Shown here: positions 46,287 to 57,789 of the stretch, in pieces
How positions within the stretch are numbered: position 1 is the first letter of the stretch
How the letters are laid out: each line of letters opens with the position of its first letter
NCBI RefSeq assembly: GCF_036323735.1
Contig: NC_086025.1
Location: 110,891,688-110,955,687, forward strand
Direction of reading: 5' to 3'
Source: Rattus norvegicus
Taxonomy: Eukaryota > Chordata > Mammalia > Rodentia > Muridae
Length of the DNA: 64,000 nt
Notes under the pieces: generated by a model
Database searches by the model: none
What the model was told of the DNA's origin: nothing
What the model saw: only the letters and a program-made list of their open reading frames with translations
Position numbers and translations under genes: made by a program

Positions 46287-46326
46287 AAATGTTCGTTATC
46301 AAAATCAAAAACTGCCACTATCATTG

Positions 46327-46735
46327 TCTTAGTCAGGGTTTCTATTCCTGCACAAACATCATGACCAAGAAGCACACTGAGGAGGAAAGGGTTTCTTCAG
46401 CTCACACTTCCACATGGCTGTTCATCACCAAAGGAAGTCAGGACTGGAACTCAGGCAGGGCAGGAAGCAAGAGCTGATGCAGAGGCCATGGAGGGATGTT
46501 ACTCACTGCCTTGCTTCCCCTGGCTTGCTCAGCTTGCTCTCTTATAGAACCCAAGACACCAGCCCAGGGACGGCACCACCCACAATGGGCTGGGCCCTGC
46601 CCCCTCTCCATCACTAATTGAGAAAATGCCTTACAGCTGGATCTCATGGAGGCATTTCCTCAAGGGAGGCTCCTTTCTCTGTGATAACTCCAGCTTGTGT
46701 CAAGTTGACAAACAAAGCCAGCCAGTACACTATTG
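46327..46735 (-). mobile_element. MaLR-type solo LTR
   Basis: CTTAGTCAGGGTTTCTATTCC to CAAGTTGACAAACAAAGCC; on the minus strand it runs TGGCTGGC to CCCTGACTAAGACA, so it has TG...CA ends. This is a very common rodent repeat that I take to be a MaLR LTR. Confidence 0.6.
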
Positions 46736-47154
46736 TTTTAAGGTTTTTAAATGTTTTGTGTGCAACGATCTATCATGATCTCTTTTACCGGGTAGATAGT
46801 CTTGAATAATCTATTCAAGAAAGGACACACCACGGTCCAACTTAATGAGCCTACGTCCTTTCCATACCAACAGAAACACTGCTGGCTCGTGCTTAATCAG
46901 TATGTCTGGACCTGACTGTGGTAGTTTGAACAGACCCAGTAAGAGTGAGAAGGCTGGCTGAAATCTCAGGGGTGACTCTAGAAGAGACCCCCATACCCAT
47001 CTTGCCTTCAGAGGTCCAGGGAAAGAAAAGGGTTAATCGTTATTATTGAAGTTGATACCAAGTTTGCTTGGATGTGGCTACGTAAGATTCAGATGGGAAT
47101 GGACAAAGCTTCACAAGTCAGCCAAGGGCCTAACCACTAATGCTAAGCCAATTA
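46736..47154. other. unique flank sequence
   Basis: Nothing recognised. Confidence 0.5.
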
Positions 47155-47300
47155 TTCATTTTTACTAAGCCTTACGTTTCTCCTTTGTAGGATGACAGTA
47201 ATAATAGTTACAGCGTTTTCCTGAGCGTTAAACAAAAGCACTTGACAGAATGCCTAGCTTAGTAACTCCTTAATAGGCAGGAATTATTTGTCATCTAATT
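47155..47300 (+). mobile_element. MIR-type ancient SINE
   Basis: TTTACTAAGCCTTACGTTTC, GATGACAGTAATAATAG, AGCACTTGACAGAATGCC. Classic MIR order. The following 47301-47748 is unique. Confidence 0.6.
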
Positions 47301-47748
47301 TATACAGTGCCAATAAACTACTGGCCAAGAGCTCATGGGGCTGGGAATGGAAACCCAGACATTTCTTTCTATTATCGTTTGCACCACCAAAGCCGGAACC
47401 CACCTGCCTACCACCTCAACGTGCAGCCTCCCTGAAGTCAGGGGTCTCCTACTGGCAGCATCTTACAATGAACAGATGGAGCCTGACCCTGTCCACCTGA
47501 CCCTGATAGCTTGAAAGAAATCCCGGTGTCTCTGGGGCTGACCTATGAAGCAACAATAACTTAGCACATAAATAGTTGGGGGTTTTCTTTTATAGTCTTT
47601 TCTTGCTAAACCGGTATCTTTAGAACAATTATCTCCTCCCTACCTGCTTTGCTGAAATTCTGTCATCTAAATGATGTCAGATCCTGAAGAAAGAAACAGA
47701 GCTGCTTGTCACTGAAATTATAGCTACCTGGATAGTACCCCAGTCCCG

Positions 47749-47960
47749 GGCTGGAGAGAGGCTCAGAAGCTACCATCACTTGCTGCTCTCGCAGAGGACG
47801 CAAGGTTCGTCTTCAGCACTCACGCGGCAGCTCGCAAGTGTCTGTAACTATAATTTCAAGGGATCCAACCCTGTATTCTGACCTCTGAGGACAATACACA
47901 TACGTGGAGCGCACACACGTGTGCAGGCGAAAACACCTATATAAATAAAATGAAAATAAA
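47749..47960 (+). mobile_element. B3/B2-type SINE
   Basis: GGGCTGGAGAGAGGCTCAGA, CAGCACTCACGCGGCAGCTC, ATAAATAAAATG. The stretch 47961-48593 starts with a GGA-rich run (about 47968-48005) and is otherwise unique. Confidence 0.75.
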
Positions 47961-48593
47961 TGTAAGAAGAGGAGAAAGAGGAAGAGGGGGTGTAGGGGGA
48001 GGAGGAAACTGATAGTCGGCCAGGTCTATCACACGGCCATAACTGTAAAAAGATAGTTCTTTCTGTGTTTCTTACAATCTGAAGCTACTTTTCTGGAAAC
48101 AGATACATTGTGTAACAGTCTAAATGTAAACATTTCATCCCGGAGGATTAAAATCAAGAAGTAAACAGCTTCCAGCTCTCAGGAAGTTCCTGAAACTTAA
48201 AGGATTCACGATGCCCCCTCCTCCAAGGCTTTATAAGCTATAGGAGCTCTGGAGATAACCTGACCAGTGGAACAGCCTATAAACCCTGCAGTGAACCCCA
48301 GGGATGCAGTTTTTGTGAGTCATCACTCATGCTAGAAGGGGTTTTTCTTTGATGCATCTACCTTTGAGTTGTCCAAGCTGTTGACGCTAACGCCTCGTCC
48401 ACGCTGCTGTAACTAGCCCTTGTAAACTTAGAAACTCGCCAGCTCGCAAACTAGACCTGGGTGAAATTGTTTCTTTGCTCTATCCTCGGTGCCCTATCTG
48501 GGGTGGATACATGTTTATTCACATCACCCAGGAAAAGTCACAAAACGAAGCAAGCAATAGTATAGAAGAAAATAACATTAAAGAATGTTCTCA

Positions 48594-48870
48594 AGATGGG
48601 GAGATGGCTCCATGGATAAAGTACCAGCTGCACCAGCTTGAGGACAAGAATTCAGACCTGAGCATGACAGTCCACAGTAATTCTGGCACTGCAGCAGCAG
48701 AGACGAGAGAGATGAGACTATCAGTGAATTCTGAATTCCACTGAAAGACCCTGCCACAATAAATGAGGTGTGGGGTGACTGAGGAACACCCTCAAGACTC
48801 CTTACACACACATGCACATTCACACATACAAATGCTCACATGCCAAACACGCATATGTATGCATGGGGGG
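48594..48870 (+). mobile_element. RSINE/B3-type composite SINE
   Basis: ATGGGGAGATGGCTCCATGG, a B1-like middle around GAAAGACCCTGCCAC, GAGGAACACCCTCAAGACTC and a CACATGCACA tail. An AT-rich stretch follows to about 49000. Confidence 0.65.
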
Positions 48871-49219
48871 GAGAACATTTTTATTATAGTTAATATATTC
48901 AATATTAATATGAAGTTATTAATTTGTTTAATCCATTTAATTATTATTGACCATACACTAATGTAGTTAATAAATATATGTAATACATCTGCTCTTTCTG
49001 CTAGTATCAAGTGCAGTACTTGTTTTGGTACTTAGTTTATTATCTAATGCACCCTCTGAGGACAAAGAGGCTACATTGTAAGAGTGGTATCGGAGAACCA
49101 CCAGATCCGCACAAGTCCATCTACCTGTAATTCATTGTTATTTGAGAAAAGGAAGCTCCCAGTTGGCTAAGCCACTGTGGATAGGTTTCAACATGCAGCC
49201 AGCCCAACTCAAGTCCGAA

Positions 49220-49330
49220 CTGATACAATCTATAAAGGATAAAGGTAGTGTCTCTCCTGGGGTTCTTTTGAGCATTAAATAATGCATGTAAAGCCGTGAA
49301 CGTGACACCTGGTTCACAGAGACGTTGTGA
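49220..49330 (+). mobile_element. MIR-type fragment
   Basis: AAAGGATAAAGGTAGTG, TTTTGAGCATTAAATAATGC, GACACCTGGTTCACAG. Pattern only. Confidence 0.5.
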
Positions 49331-49579
49331 GCGGACAGTGTACTGAAGACCTTTGTACCACAGTCACTCCAGCTCTCGTCCTTAGTAATGTGATTATTGC
49401 ATGTGTCCAAACCAAGAGGGCTGCAGAGAGAGATGCTACTCCCTCTGGCTGGAGGACATAGACCAGTTTTCATGCAGAATGCTACATTTAACCTGGGTCT
49501 TTAAGGATGACCAATTTTCCAGACTGTGGTTGGGTTTTGTGGCTGTTGTTATTTTGTTTTTGCTTTGTTTCTTATATGT

Positions 49580-49742
49580 TCATTGTGTGTGTGTGGAGGT
49601 CAAAGGACAACTTGTGGGCTACAGGTCTTGTTTTGGGGGGATTGTTTTAGTTTTTGTTTTTTGTTTTCAGCCCAGGGGACCAAACTCAGCTCATCAGGCT
49701 TGAAGACAAGGACCTTAACTCACTTAGCCACCTTGCTAGCCC
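49580..49742 (-). mobile_element. B3-type SINE
   Basis: GTGTGTGTGGAGGTCAAAGG, GGACCAAACTCAGCTCATC, AACTCACTTAGCCACC. Confidence 0.75.
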
Positions 49743-50047
49743 CAGGCTATGGTTTCTGGATGAAAGAGAAGTAAATTCCAAGTAAATTCCTGGCGCCTGC
49801 CTTTCCTCAGCAGGAAATCAGACGCTATCAGTTTGGCTCTGGAGCAATGGCAGCCGGTCTTCAAATAAACAAAGACTATGAGAGAGAGGCAAGCAGCCTT
49901 CCTCTCTGGAAGTGGGGACCAGAGCACCCATCCACAAATCTATTACAAGGCGCCTAGGAGATCAAAGATCATAGGATAAGGCAAGTCCAAACTAGTTAAC
50001 CCAGTGACTGTTACCAAAAGCCGTTCACAAGCTGATGCTGTCTCTTT

Positions 50048-50237
50048 CTCTTTTTTAAAAAAAAAATTCATTTATTTTATTTATTGAGTATACTGTAGCT
50101 GTCCTCAGATATACCAGAAGAGAGCATTAGATCCCATTACAGATGGTTGTGAGATACCACGTGGTTGCTGGGATTTGAATTCAGGACCTCTGAAAGAGCA
50201 GTCAGTGCTCTTAACCACTGAGCCATCTCTCCAACCC
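50048..50237 (-). mobile_element. B2 SINE
   Basis: Full B2 reversed. Perfect duplication GATGCTGTCTCTTT at 50034-50047 and 50238-50251. Confidence 0.95.
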
Positions 50238-50417
50238 GATGCTGTCTCTTTATAAGCTCTTAGAGAACATTAGAGCTTGACTTAGTCCCTTCTTGTTTCC
50301 CGTGTCCCTAGCACCTAGCAGGGACACAAGATATAGGTTTTGTGAGGTCACCATGAAAAAAAAATAGCACTTTCAACCACGGTTAAGATATTTAAAAGGA
50401 CAGGTAAGCTCAGTGAT

Positions 50418-50549
50418 TATCACACTACCAAACTCCACAGATTTCTCTAGAGTCCTGGTGCAACTGCTTGAACCCATAAGCTGAGCCACATCCCATTTCC
50501 GGCTAGTAGCTGGCTAGCTTTTCGGTCTGTCTTCTACATGCCTCTCCCC
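50418..50549. repeat. diverged ~135-bp repeat, copy 2 (upstream side)
   Basis: ATCACACTACCAAACTCC, TGAACCCATAAGCTGAGCC and GGCTAGCTTTTCGGTCTGTC. It aligns with 42150-42288, 8.3 kb away across exon 1, at very roughly 80 percent by eye. Confidence 0.85.
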
Positions 50550-50761
50550 AGTCAGGTCTAAGATCCCCACCCCCAAGAACAGATGGAGACCTCCAGCAGA
50601 GCAGATGCACCTAGACTGCAGCCCCCACCATGCACCCCTTTAAACAGAGTTCTCAAAGCCCAGTCCACACCATCCCCAGAACTGACTATCTTTCTAATCA
50701 GAGATGGGAGGGTGATGTAAATAGAAGAAACTGCTTTCTAAGCCAAAGCTTTCATTTTCCT

Positions 50762-50804
50762 CAATAAATAAATGAATGAATGAATGAATGAATGAATGAA
50801 TGAA

Positions 50805-50843
<39 letters not shown>
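50762..50843. repeat. (AATG)n/(AATA)n tetranucleotide array
   Basis: AATAAATA, then about ten ATGA units, then about eleven ATAA units. Confidence 0.95.
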
Positions 50844-51017
50844 GGAAAGACAGAGAATACCCTTGGTAATTCAGAGGCCAGAGGAAGTGGAAGCAATTCC
50901 TGTCCTGCCGTGTGGCTGGCAGATCCCAGAGCAGATACAGAGTTTAATGAGAAACTGAGTTCAGAAAAGAAAGAAAAACCAAAGGATGCTTAACCCTCAT
51001 TAGAACTGTAAAAGCAG

Positions 51018-51118
51018 GAGTTGGGGATTTAGCTCAGTGGTAGAGCGCTTGCCTAGGAAGCGCAAGGCCCTGGGTTCGGTCCCCAGCTCCGAAAAAAAGA
51101 ACCAAAAAAAAAAAAAAA
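51018..51118 (+). mobile_element. ID element (AGGAAG/GAACC type)
   Basis: Full ID, GAACC tail. Perfect duplication GAACTGTAAAAGCAG at 51003-51017 and 51119-51133. The stretch 51134-51654 is unique, with a CCCCCTG triplet repeat near 51357-51377. Confidence 0.97.
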
Positions 51119-51654
51119 GAACTGTAAAAGCAGCCATTTGCACACGAGCGCCGCTATTGACTCTGACCTTGCTTCCCTAAGCCCTCTCTGCTTGTGGCAT
51201 TATTGAACCTGGGTTTTTCCTGCAGGCCAGGACCTTGCCAACCCTTTCGCCCTTCACATAATGTGTTTGTCTGGTTTCTATTTCTGTAGTTTGATGCAGG
51301 ATGATGGCAGGGTATTGAGCTGTTGTCTTTCATTTAGTGCGGTCTCTGCCCTCGCCCTGCCCCCTGCCCCCTGCCCTGCTCTTAAGTCATGTTCTCATTG
51401 TCTGACTTGTGCCTGGCCCTAGGTTTTTATTACTTCCTCACAGAATGGAGGGAAGCCTTATTTTATTTCATTTTCCAGGCGCAGCTATACATAGCCTCAC
51501 ATACCCATCCTTCCTGAAGAGAATTGCGGGGTTTCAATACTGGCAATGACCTCAGAAGGGAAGGGCTGGGGAGCTGGGGCATTTACCAAGTCCCTCGTGG
51601 ATGGCAGCCCTGCACTAGTTTTGTACTTGGTTTTCTTTTCCTTTTTCTTCTTGC

Positions 51655-51790
51655 TTTTAATTCTCACAAAAGGCCCATGACGTAGGTAGCTTTACATCAT
51701 CTTCCATAAGTGAAGAAATGGAGACCCAGAGAGATGAAATGGCCTGTTCAAGGTCACATGGGATAATAAATGACGAAGACGCTCCTGTCC
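51655..51790 (-). mobile_element. MIR-type ancient SINE
   Basis: Reverse MIR core is clear: GAAGAAATGGAGACCCAGAG, GCCTGTTCAAGGTCACATGG. Confidence 0.65.
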
Positions 51791-51828
51791 CTTTATTCTG
51801 TTTCTGTCCCTTCCAGTGCAGCCCTGTC

Positions 51829-51831
<3 letters not shown>

Positions 51832-51879
<48 letters not shown>

Positions 51880-52240
51880 TGCGGGCAAGTATATGCAAGT
51901 GCGTGCGTGAGAGTGTGGAGTGTCAGAGGTCAATCTTGACTTCAATTCCCGGAACTTTGTTTGTTTGTAGTGAGCCAGAGTCATATTACTATGTGGCCTT
52001 AGTTGGCCTAGAACTTGCTACAAGGACCAGGTTTGCCTCGAACTCACTCTGCAGACCAAGTATATGCCACGAGGCCCCACCCAGACCTTGCCAAATGTGC
52101 TGGCCTATCTCCATACCCCCAAGTGCAGGGATTGTTAAGTGTATACTTATGCACAACCCACGTCTGGCTTTTGTTTGTTCTTGATACAGGTTCTAGAGAT
52201 TGAACTCAGATCTTCCCCACTGACTGAAGCATCTCGCCAG
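51832..52240 (-). mobile_element. B3-type SINE with (TG)n tail and nested B1
   Basis: (TG)n at 51832-51879, TCAGAGGTCAATCTTGAC, then a reversed B1-like unit (about 51965-52160), then GATTGAACTCAGATCTTCC and GAAGCATCTCGCCAGG. Boundaries of the nested unit are approximate. Confidence 0.6.
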
Positions 52241-52254
52241 GTCTGCAGACCCTC

Positions 52255-52378
52255 TCTTCTTGAGACAGGGTTTCTCCATGTAGCCTTGTCTGTCCTGGAA
52301 CTTGCTCCGTAGACCAGGCTGGCCTCAAACTCTGAGATCCACCTACATCTGCTCCCCGAGTGCTGGGATTTTGCAAAC
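52255..52378 (-). mobile_element. B1 SINE
   Basis: TTGAGACAGGGTTTCTCCATG, GTAGACCAGGCTGGCCTC, CCCCGAGTGCTGGGATTT. Confidence 0.9.
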
Positions 52379-53219
52379 CCCTCTTTGAGGACCTTTAAGT
52401 GTGTCTTCATTTGGGCAGGTTCAAATCTTACAAGGAGAAAAAGAGACCAAAAGAGGCTTAACATGTTACTCGCAGATACAGAATGTTCATGTCTTTATCG
52501 AGCTTTGAGTTGGTGGTGTGGGCTCCTGCACACTTGAGCCAAGGTGCGAGGTCTTTATTGCCTTCGCTGATGCTGCTGGCTCCACTCTGATGTCCTCTCT
52601 GGGTTCCTGTCTGGCTGTCAGTATCAATCTCATCTGCCTTCATCGAGCCGCCTATCTGATCGGCTGTCCTTGATCCTTGCTGGTTGCCTCAGTCAAGGGC
52701 ACCAAAAAAATCATGGCCTCCGCACAGGCTCTGGGACCTTGGGACTCCAAGCTGCTGACTCAGGCCCTATTATGAAGACAATTAGGCATCTCTGCTCCCA
52801 ATGCCTTGCTGGAGTGGAACTGCTAAGCTGCTGCCCCCAGGACCCCAAGAACAAAGAGGACTCCTCTGGCACAGGGACCTGGAGGGCTGAATCTCCCTCT
52901 GACTTTTCTGAGGCTCCATGTAGGAGGACACAGGCATCAGGGTCCTCCTGACATCCTCACCAGCCCTCGCCCTGGTTCCCTGCAGCCCCGGCTACACTTG
53001 CCTCTTCTGAGTGGGATGCCAGACTGGTCCAGCTGATTCTCACTGTTTTGAACCTCTGTCTTTTCCAGAGCATAGACGTCGTGTCCAGAGTCATACAGGG
53101 TTAGCTTGGCCAGTGAAAAAGACCAGGCGTTTCTGAAACATAGATTTTTCTTTCAACGATCATTACAAAAGTGTGTTTTGAGACACAAAAGCTAGGTCCT
53201 GAATATTTTTCCTCTCATT
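52379..53219. other. unique, GC-richer flank block
   Basis: No repeat is recognised. Several short frames (60-93 codons) occur on both strands with no known motif. It is the longest repeat-free, GC-richer block in the 10 kb upstream of the island. Function unknown. Confidence 0.45.
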
Positions 53220-53602
53220 TTCATTGTAGCAACTGTGTGTACACATGTGGCATATGTGTGTATGTGTATGCGTGTGTATTCATATATGTATTAATGTATG
53301 ACTATGTATGCACGTGTGTGTAATGACCAGATGTTAATGTCAGGGTCACCCTCAATCACTCTCCACCTTACTTGCTTATTTGCTTGCTTGGTTGAGACAG
53401 AGTCCCTTACTGAACCTGGAAAGATTGATTTAGTTACCCTGCCTGGCCATCAACTGCCGCACTAGGGTGCTCTTGTCTCTGCCCTCCTAGCTCTGGGGTT
53501 ATGGAAAAGTCTACCTAACTTTTCTTCAAGTGCTGGGGATCCAACCTCAGGTCCTTACTTGCTTCCAGTGGCCATTTTCCCAACTGAGCCATCTCCCCAG
53601 CC
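53220..53602 (-). mobile_element. RSINE/B3-type composite SINE
   Basis: TG/TATG-rich tail at 53227-53325, B1-like middle (GAGACAGAGTCCCTTACTG), AAGTGCTGGGGATCCAACC and CCAACTGAGCCATCTCCCCAG. Confidence 0.7.
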
Positions 53603-54002
53603 CTACCATAGCAGTTTTATTGGCAAAAAGTAGAAGGGTGGGAAAGACAAAAGATACCTAGGATAGCAAAGAGAAGGCAACTCTGGGTATGTCCCCTGTG
53701 AATGCCAGGTGACAGTCCCAGCTTCCCCTGGAGTCAGGATGGGGATGTGTGACAACTCGGGCCGATAGAGTGTAGATAAAATGATGGAAGTCTCTTCCAG
53801 ATCCCCCTGCCAGGCCTCTTGCCCTCTCTCTTCCTTCCACGGTTGATGGGGAGACCTGGATCTGAAGACAGGATCACCACAAGAGGAAGGGACCCAAACC
53901 TTAGTCATCAAATGGAGGGAGCTCTGGATAACACTTTGGGAGGAAGCAAGACATAAGTTCTTGCTTGGTTAAACTGCTGAAGTCTAACTTACAGAAACAG
54001 AT

Positions 54003-54230
54003 TTATTTATTTTGAATTTTTACTTATTTTTAAGTATGTATATAAGTGTTTGTATACGGGTATGTGCATGTGAGTGCCTGTGCCTTCAGAGGCCAGAGGC
54101 GTTGAATTGCTTGTAGTTGAAGTTATAAATGGTGATGTGCTGCCCAGTGTGAGTGAAGGCCACTGAGCTGGCATCCTGTGGGAGAACAGTAAGTGTTCCT
54201 CTCCACAGACGAGCTAGCTCCCTATCTCCC
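54003..54230 (-). mobile_element. B3-type SINE, diverged
   Basis: TATTTTTAAGTATGTATATAAG tail side, CAGAGGCCAGAGGCGTTG, GGCATCCTGTGGGAGAAC. Worn. Confidence 0.5.
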
Positions 54231-54234
54231 AAGA

Positions 54235-54446
54235 GTTATTTACTTTTATTTGCATGTATGTGTGTCTTATCTGCATGTATGTCTGTGTCCCAAACTTGTG
54301 CAGGACCAGCAGATACCAGAAGAGAGAGCTGGATCCCTGGAACTGGAACTACAGATGGCTGTGAGCCATCATGTGGGTGCTGGGACTCAAACCCAGGGTC
54401 CTCTGCAAGAGGAGTGTCCCTAACCACTGAGCCATCTCTCCAGCCC
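54235..54446 (-). mobile_element. B2/B3-type SINE
   Basis: AGATACCAGAAGAGAGAGC, GTGAGCCATCATGTGGGTGC, CTAACCACTGAGCCATCTC. Confidence 0.85.
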
Positions 54447-54459
54447 AGAAATCTGTTTT

Positions 54460-54463
54460 GGGG

Positions 54464-54498
<35 letters not shown>

Positions 54499-54666
54499 TT
54501 CATTTTATGTATGTGAATACACTGTGGCTGTCTTCAGACACACCAGAGGAGGGCATCAGATCACATTACAAATGATTGTGAGCCACCATGTGGTTGCTGG
54601 AAATTGAACTCAGGACCTCTGGAAGAGCAGTCAGTGCTCTTAACCACTGAGCCATTTCTCCAGCCC
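54460..54666 (-). mobile_element. B2 SINE with (TTTA)n tail
   Basis: TTTA array at about 54464-54499, then the reverse B2 body ending TTTCTCCAGCCC. Duplication AGAAATCTGTTTT / AGAAATTTGTTTT at 54447-54459 and 54667-54679; it landed beside the previous copy. Confidence 0.92.
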
Positions 54667-54786
54667 AGAAATTTGTTTTTTATTGTTTTATTTTACGCCA
54701 CTTTACATTGCCCACCAGCAAAATATTTAAATTTTATTCTATTTACAATATATCAGAGATGAGGGACCAGAAGCTGGTTATTTTTT

Positions 54787-54933
54787 GTTTGTTTGTTTGT
54801 TTGTTTGTTTGTTTGTTTTTCAAAACAGGATTTCTCTGTGTAGCCCCGGCTGACTTGGAGCTCCCTTTGTAGACAAAGCAGACTTTGAACTCAGTGATCT
54901 ACTTGCCTCTGTCTCTCAAGTGCTGGCATCTAA
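54787..54933 (-). mobile_element. B1 SINE with (GTTT)n tail
   Basis: Eight GTTT units, CAGGATTTCTCTGTGTAGCC, CTCAAGTGCTGGCATC. Confidence 0.85.
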
Positions 54934-54939
54934 GGCTCG

Positions 54940-55030
54940 TGCCAGGATTCTAGCACTTGGAAGACTGAAGAAGGAAGATTGTCAAAATACAAGGCCAGCC
55001 TGGATATGTAACAAAACCCTGTCATTAAAA
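54940..55030 (+). mobile_element. B1-type fragment
   Basis: ATTCTAGCACTTGGAAGAC, AAGGCCAGCCTGGATATG, AACCCTGTCATTAAAAAAC. Confidence 0.65.
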
Positions 55031-55039
55031 AACAAAACA

Positions 55040-55138
55040 AGGCGCAAGGTCCTGGGTTCAATCCCCAGCCCCGGAAAAAAAGAAAAGAAAAAAAAAAAAA
55101 ACAAAACAAAAACAAAAACAAACAAACAAAAAAAAAAC
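55040..55138 (+). mobile_element. 5'-truncated ID element
   Basis: Only GGCGCAAGGTCCTGGGTTC to CCAGCCCCGG and a long A/CAAA tail remain. Confidence 0.85.
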
Positions 55139-55232
55139 AAGGGGTTGGGAATTTACCTCAGTGGTAGAGCGCTTATCTAGCAAGCGCAAGGCCCTGGGTT
55201 CGGTCCCCAGCTCTGAAAAAAGAAAAGAAAAC
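55139..55232 (+). mobile_element. ID element (AGCAAG type)
   Basis: Full ID with GGGAATTTACCTCAG and TTATCTAGCAAG variants. Tail AAAAAAGAAAAGAAAA without GAACC. Inserted in the tail of the truncated ID before it. Confidence 0.93.
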
Positions 55233-55239
55233 AGAGAGG

Positions 55240-56190
55240 CCCTCCTATGCCCCACCCACCTGTAGCCTGAGCCACTACAATGAGGAGAAGCAGAACAGGA
55301 GACAGGTGGGTGTTGAGGAACAACCAGATGTGAGCAGCCTGTGCTGTCACCTGACACCATGGCAACATCCTGGCCTGGGCTGCCATCGAGGGCCATGTCT
55401 GGGTCAGTGACCCTGCAGCAGCGGCGGTCTGTGTTGATGTCCATGGCCTATGTTACCACCAAAAGCCAGCCAGACATCCCTGGTTTGGGCTGCCTCCTGG
55501 GGCCATGCTGAGGTCCAAGGGCTTTACGGATGTTCAGGCCTTAGGCATGCCCTTCACCAGCTGCAGCACATGGGAGAGTGGACCCTGAACCTCACCTGGG
55601 CAGCACAGTAGAGCTGGCACTGGTGGCAGGGGCTCAGGTGAGCCAGCCCCATGGCCTTGCCCCTCGCCTGGGAAAAGTGGGAGAGCTGGCATGCTGACCA
55701 ACTCAGCCTCCACCCAGGCCCAGATTCAGGACTCTGAGTTGCCCCATTCCAGCATCTACCCCATCTATGAACCACTAGAGTGCATGAAGGGGCCAGTCCT
55801 GTAGAACCAAGGCTGAGGGATCCCCAGACAACACAGGGCAACAAGAGGATGTCGAGAGGAGTCTTAGTGAGTATTGATGGCATCTTGGCAGCCCAAGGCT
55901 TTGAACCAGATGACTCGCAGCAATAAATGAACAAAGCTGTTCAGACGAAAGGAAATACTGCATGACAAGCTGCAGCTCCCAGGGCAAGATGGGTTTTTTG
56001 TTTTTTTTGTTTTTTTTGTTTTGTTTTTTTGTCTTGTTTGTTTGTTTGTTTATCTGGTTGGTGTTTTATTTTATTTTATTTTGGGGAAAGATTGAAGGGT
56101 ATAGGATGGATATGAAGGGGCAGGGAGATGACTGAGATTGGGGTATATGATATGAAACTCACAAAGAATCAATAAGAAGTAAACAACAAA
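55240..56190 (+). mobile_element. L1-family 3' region (HAL1-like?)
   Basis: Repetitive sequence with CTGGGCTGCCATCGAGGGCC and recurring CAGCACAGTAGAGCTGGC-type motifs. From about 56090 it matches the rodent L1 3' UTR end (GATATGAAACTCACAAAG, AATCAATAAGAAG). Poly-T/GTTT-rich stretch at 55990-56085. Exact family not resolved. The stretch 56191-56782 is unique. Confidence 0.55.
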
Positions 56191-56782
56191 TAGCACCAAA
56201 CAAACCCGGCTCAGGAGACTTTGGAGCGTTGAAGGAATTCCATACACACTTCCCTTTCATGTTACATCAGGAACTGCCTTAGACATTGCCACAGAGGAGG
56301 AGAGAGGAAGTCAGAGCATCCGATGTGTTATGGATAAGCAGTGGGGGTAAGTTCTGTGTAGTTAGACCTAGTGTGTAACCAAATAGAATAGCTAGGCCCT
56401 CCATCTAAACAGACCCAACCACCAACCTGTTGGTACAGCTGGGGACTTGCAAGCTGTCGCCAACAGAGACCAGTCCCTTACAGCAGAGCAAAAAGCTAGC
56501 TGGAATTTCCCCCTCTCAACTGTCATGTAGACTTGAAGAAAAGGGTCAAGAAAGAACTGAGCCTGGCCCTGTCCAGTTTCTTCTTCCAAAGTCAGAAATC
56601 CAATAAATTACTGCTTCTGTGCACCAAAGAACAGTAGCAGCGACTGGCAGCCTCTAAGGCTTCTTGTTCCTGTGGGCACTGTGATTGGCTGTCTGTTATC
56701 TTCACTCAACTCTGCTTACGGGAGGCACTATGATTCTGCCTTTGTTCCACTGGTCAAGTCTGTCTTCTATGGGGTAGGGCGT

Positions 56783-57184
56783 GTGGTGGTTTGAATAGGT
56801 ATAGTTCCCAGAGACTTGTGTGTTTGAATGCTTGACCATAGGGAGTAGCACTATTAGAAGGTGTGGCCTTGTTGGAGTAGGTGTGGTCTTGTTGGAGTAG
56901 GTGTGGTCTTGTTGGAGGAAGTGTGTCACTTCCTTTGTCGCTTTGAGGTCATATAAGCTCAAGCTCCACCCAGTGTAGAACACAGTCTCCTCCCTGGCTA
57001 CCTGTAGATCAAGGTGTAGAGCTGTCAGCTCCTCCTCCAGCACCATGTCTGCTTTCAAGCTGCCCTGCGACCCATCGTGACAATAATGGACTAAACCAGT
57101 AAGCCAGCCCCAATTAAATGTTGTCCTTTATAAGAGTTGCCTTGTTCACAATGTTCCTTCACAGTAATAAAACCGAAACCAAGA
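56783..57184 (+). mobile_element. MaLR-type LTR copy with 20-bp triplication
   Basis: TGGTGGTTTGAATAGG start, CTCCAGCACCATGTCTGC, AATTAAATGTTGTCC and AACCGAAACCAAGAC end. Three 20-bp units sit at 56861-56920. The stretch 57185-57789 is unique. Confidence 0.55.
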
Positions 57185-57789
57185 CTGGGTGTTTAGTTCT
57201 TCTGAGGGAACAGGCTTACACACCTTTTTCACCTGGATGGGTTGAGGAATAAAGATGTGGCTTGCTTCTCCCAATTCATAAGCGGAAAGCCAAAGAGAAG
57301 CAGCAGCTGGTCTTGTCCCCCCCACACACACACCCTCTAGCCCTACTGTGAAGTCCTCTGCTGCTCTGTAGGCCACCCCCACATGTTCCACATATGTCAT
57401 TTACTGCCATAACCTGGCAAACCTGTGACTGTGGGGCCTGTTGGGTATGTGTGCTGGGGTCAACCATGCCGGCAACCATACTGGATCACACACAGAGAGA
57501 ATTCTGTATGAAGCGCCCAGCTCCTTCCCTCCTTGGTTAGGAAACATTGTGAGGAGTTTCTGAGTATATAAATGGCTCGTACTGGAAATAGTTTTTCCTT
57601 CCTCCCCTCCCTTCCATCTTCCTGCCCCATGGTGCTACCTCCAAATAAACCACAGTGGCACCCACATTGTTGACTCCAGGGAAATTAAAAAAAAAACCCA
57701 ACTCATCAAGGAAGGATGTTCCCTTAGCTCCTGGACAAAGGAAAAAGAAAGTGGGGTGTTAGAGGCCCCTTTGAACACTAAAAACAGAA

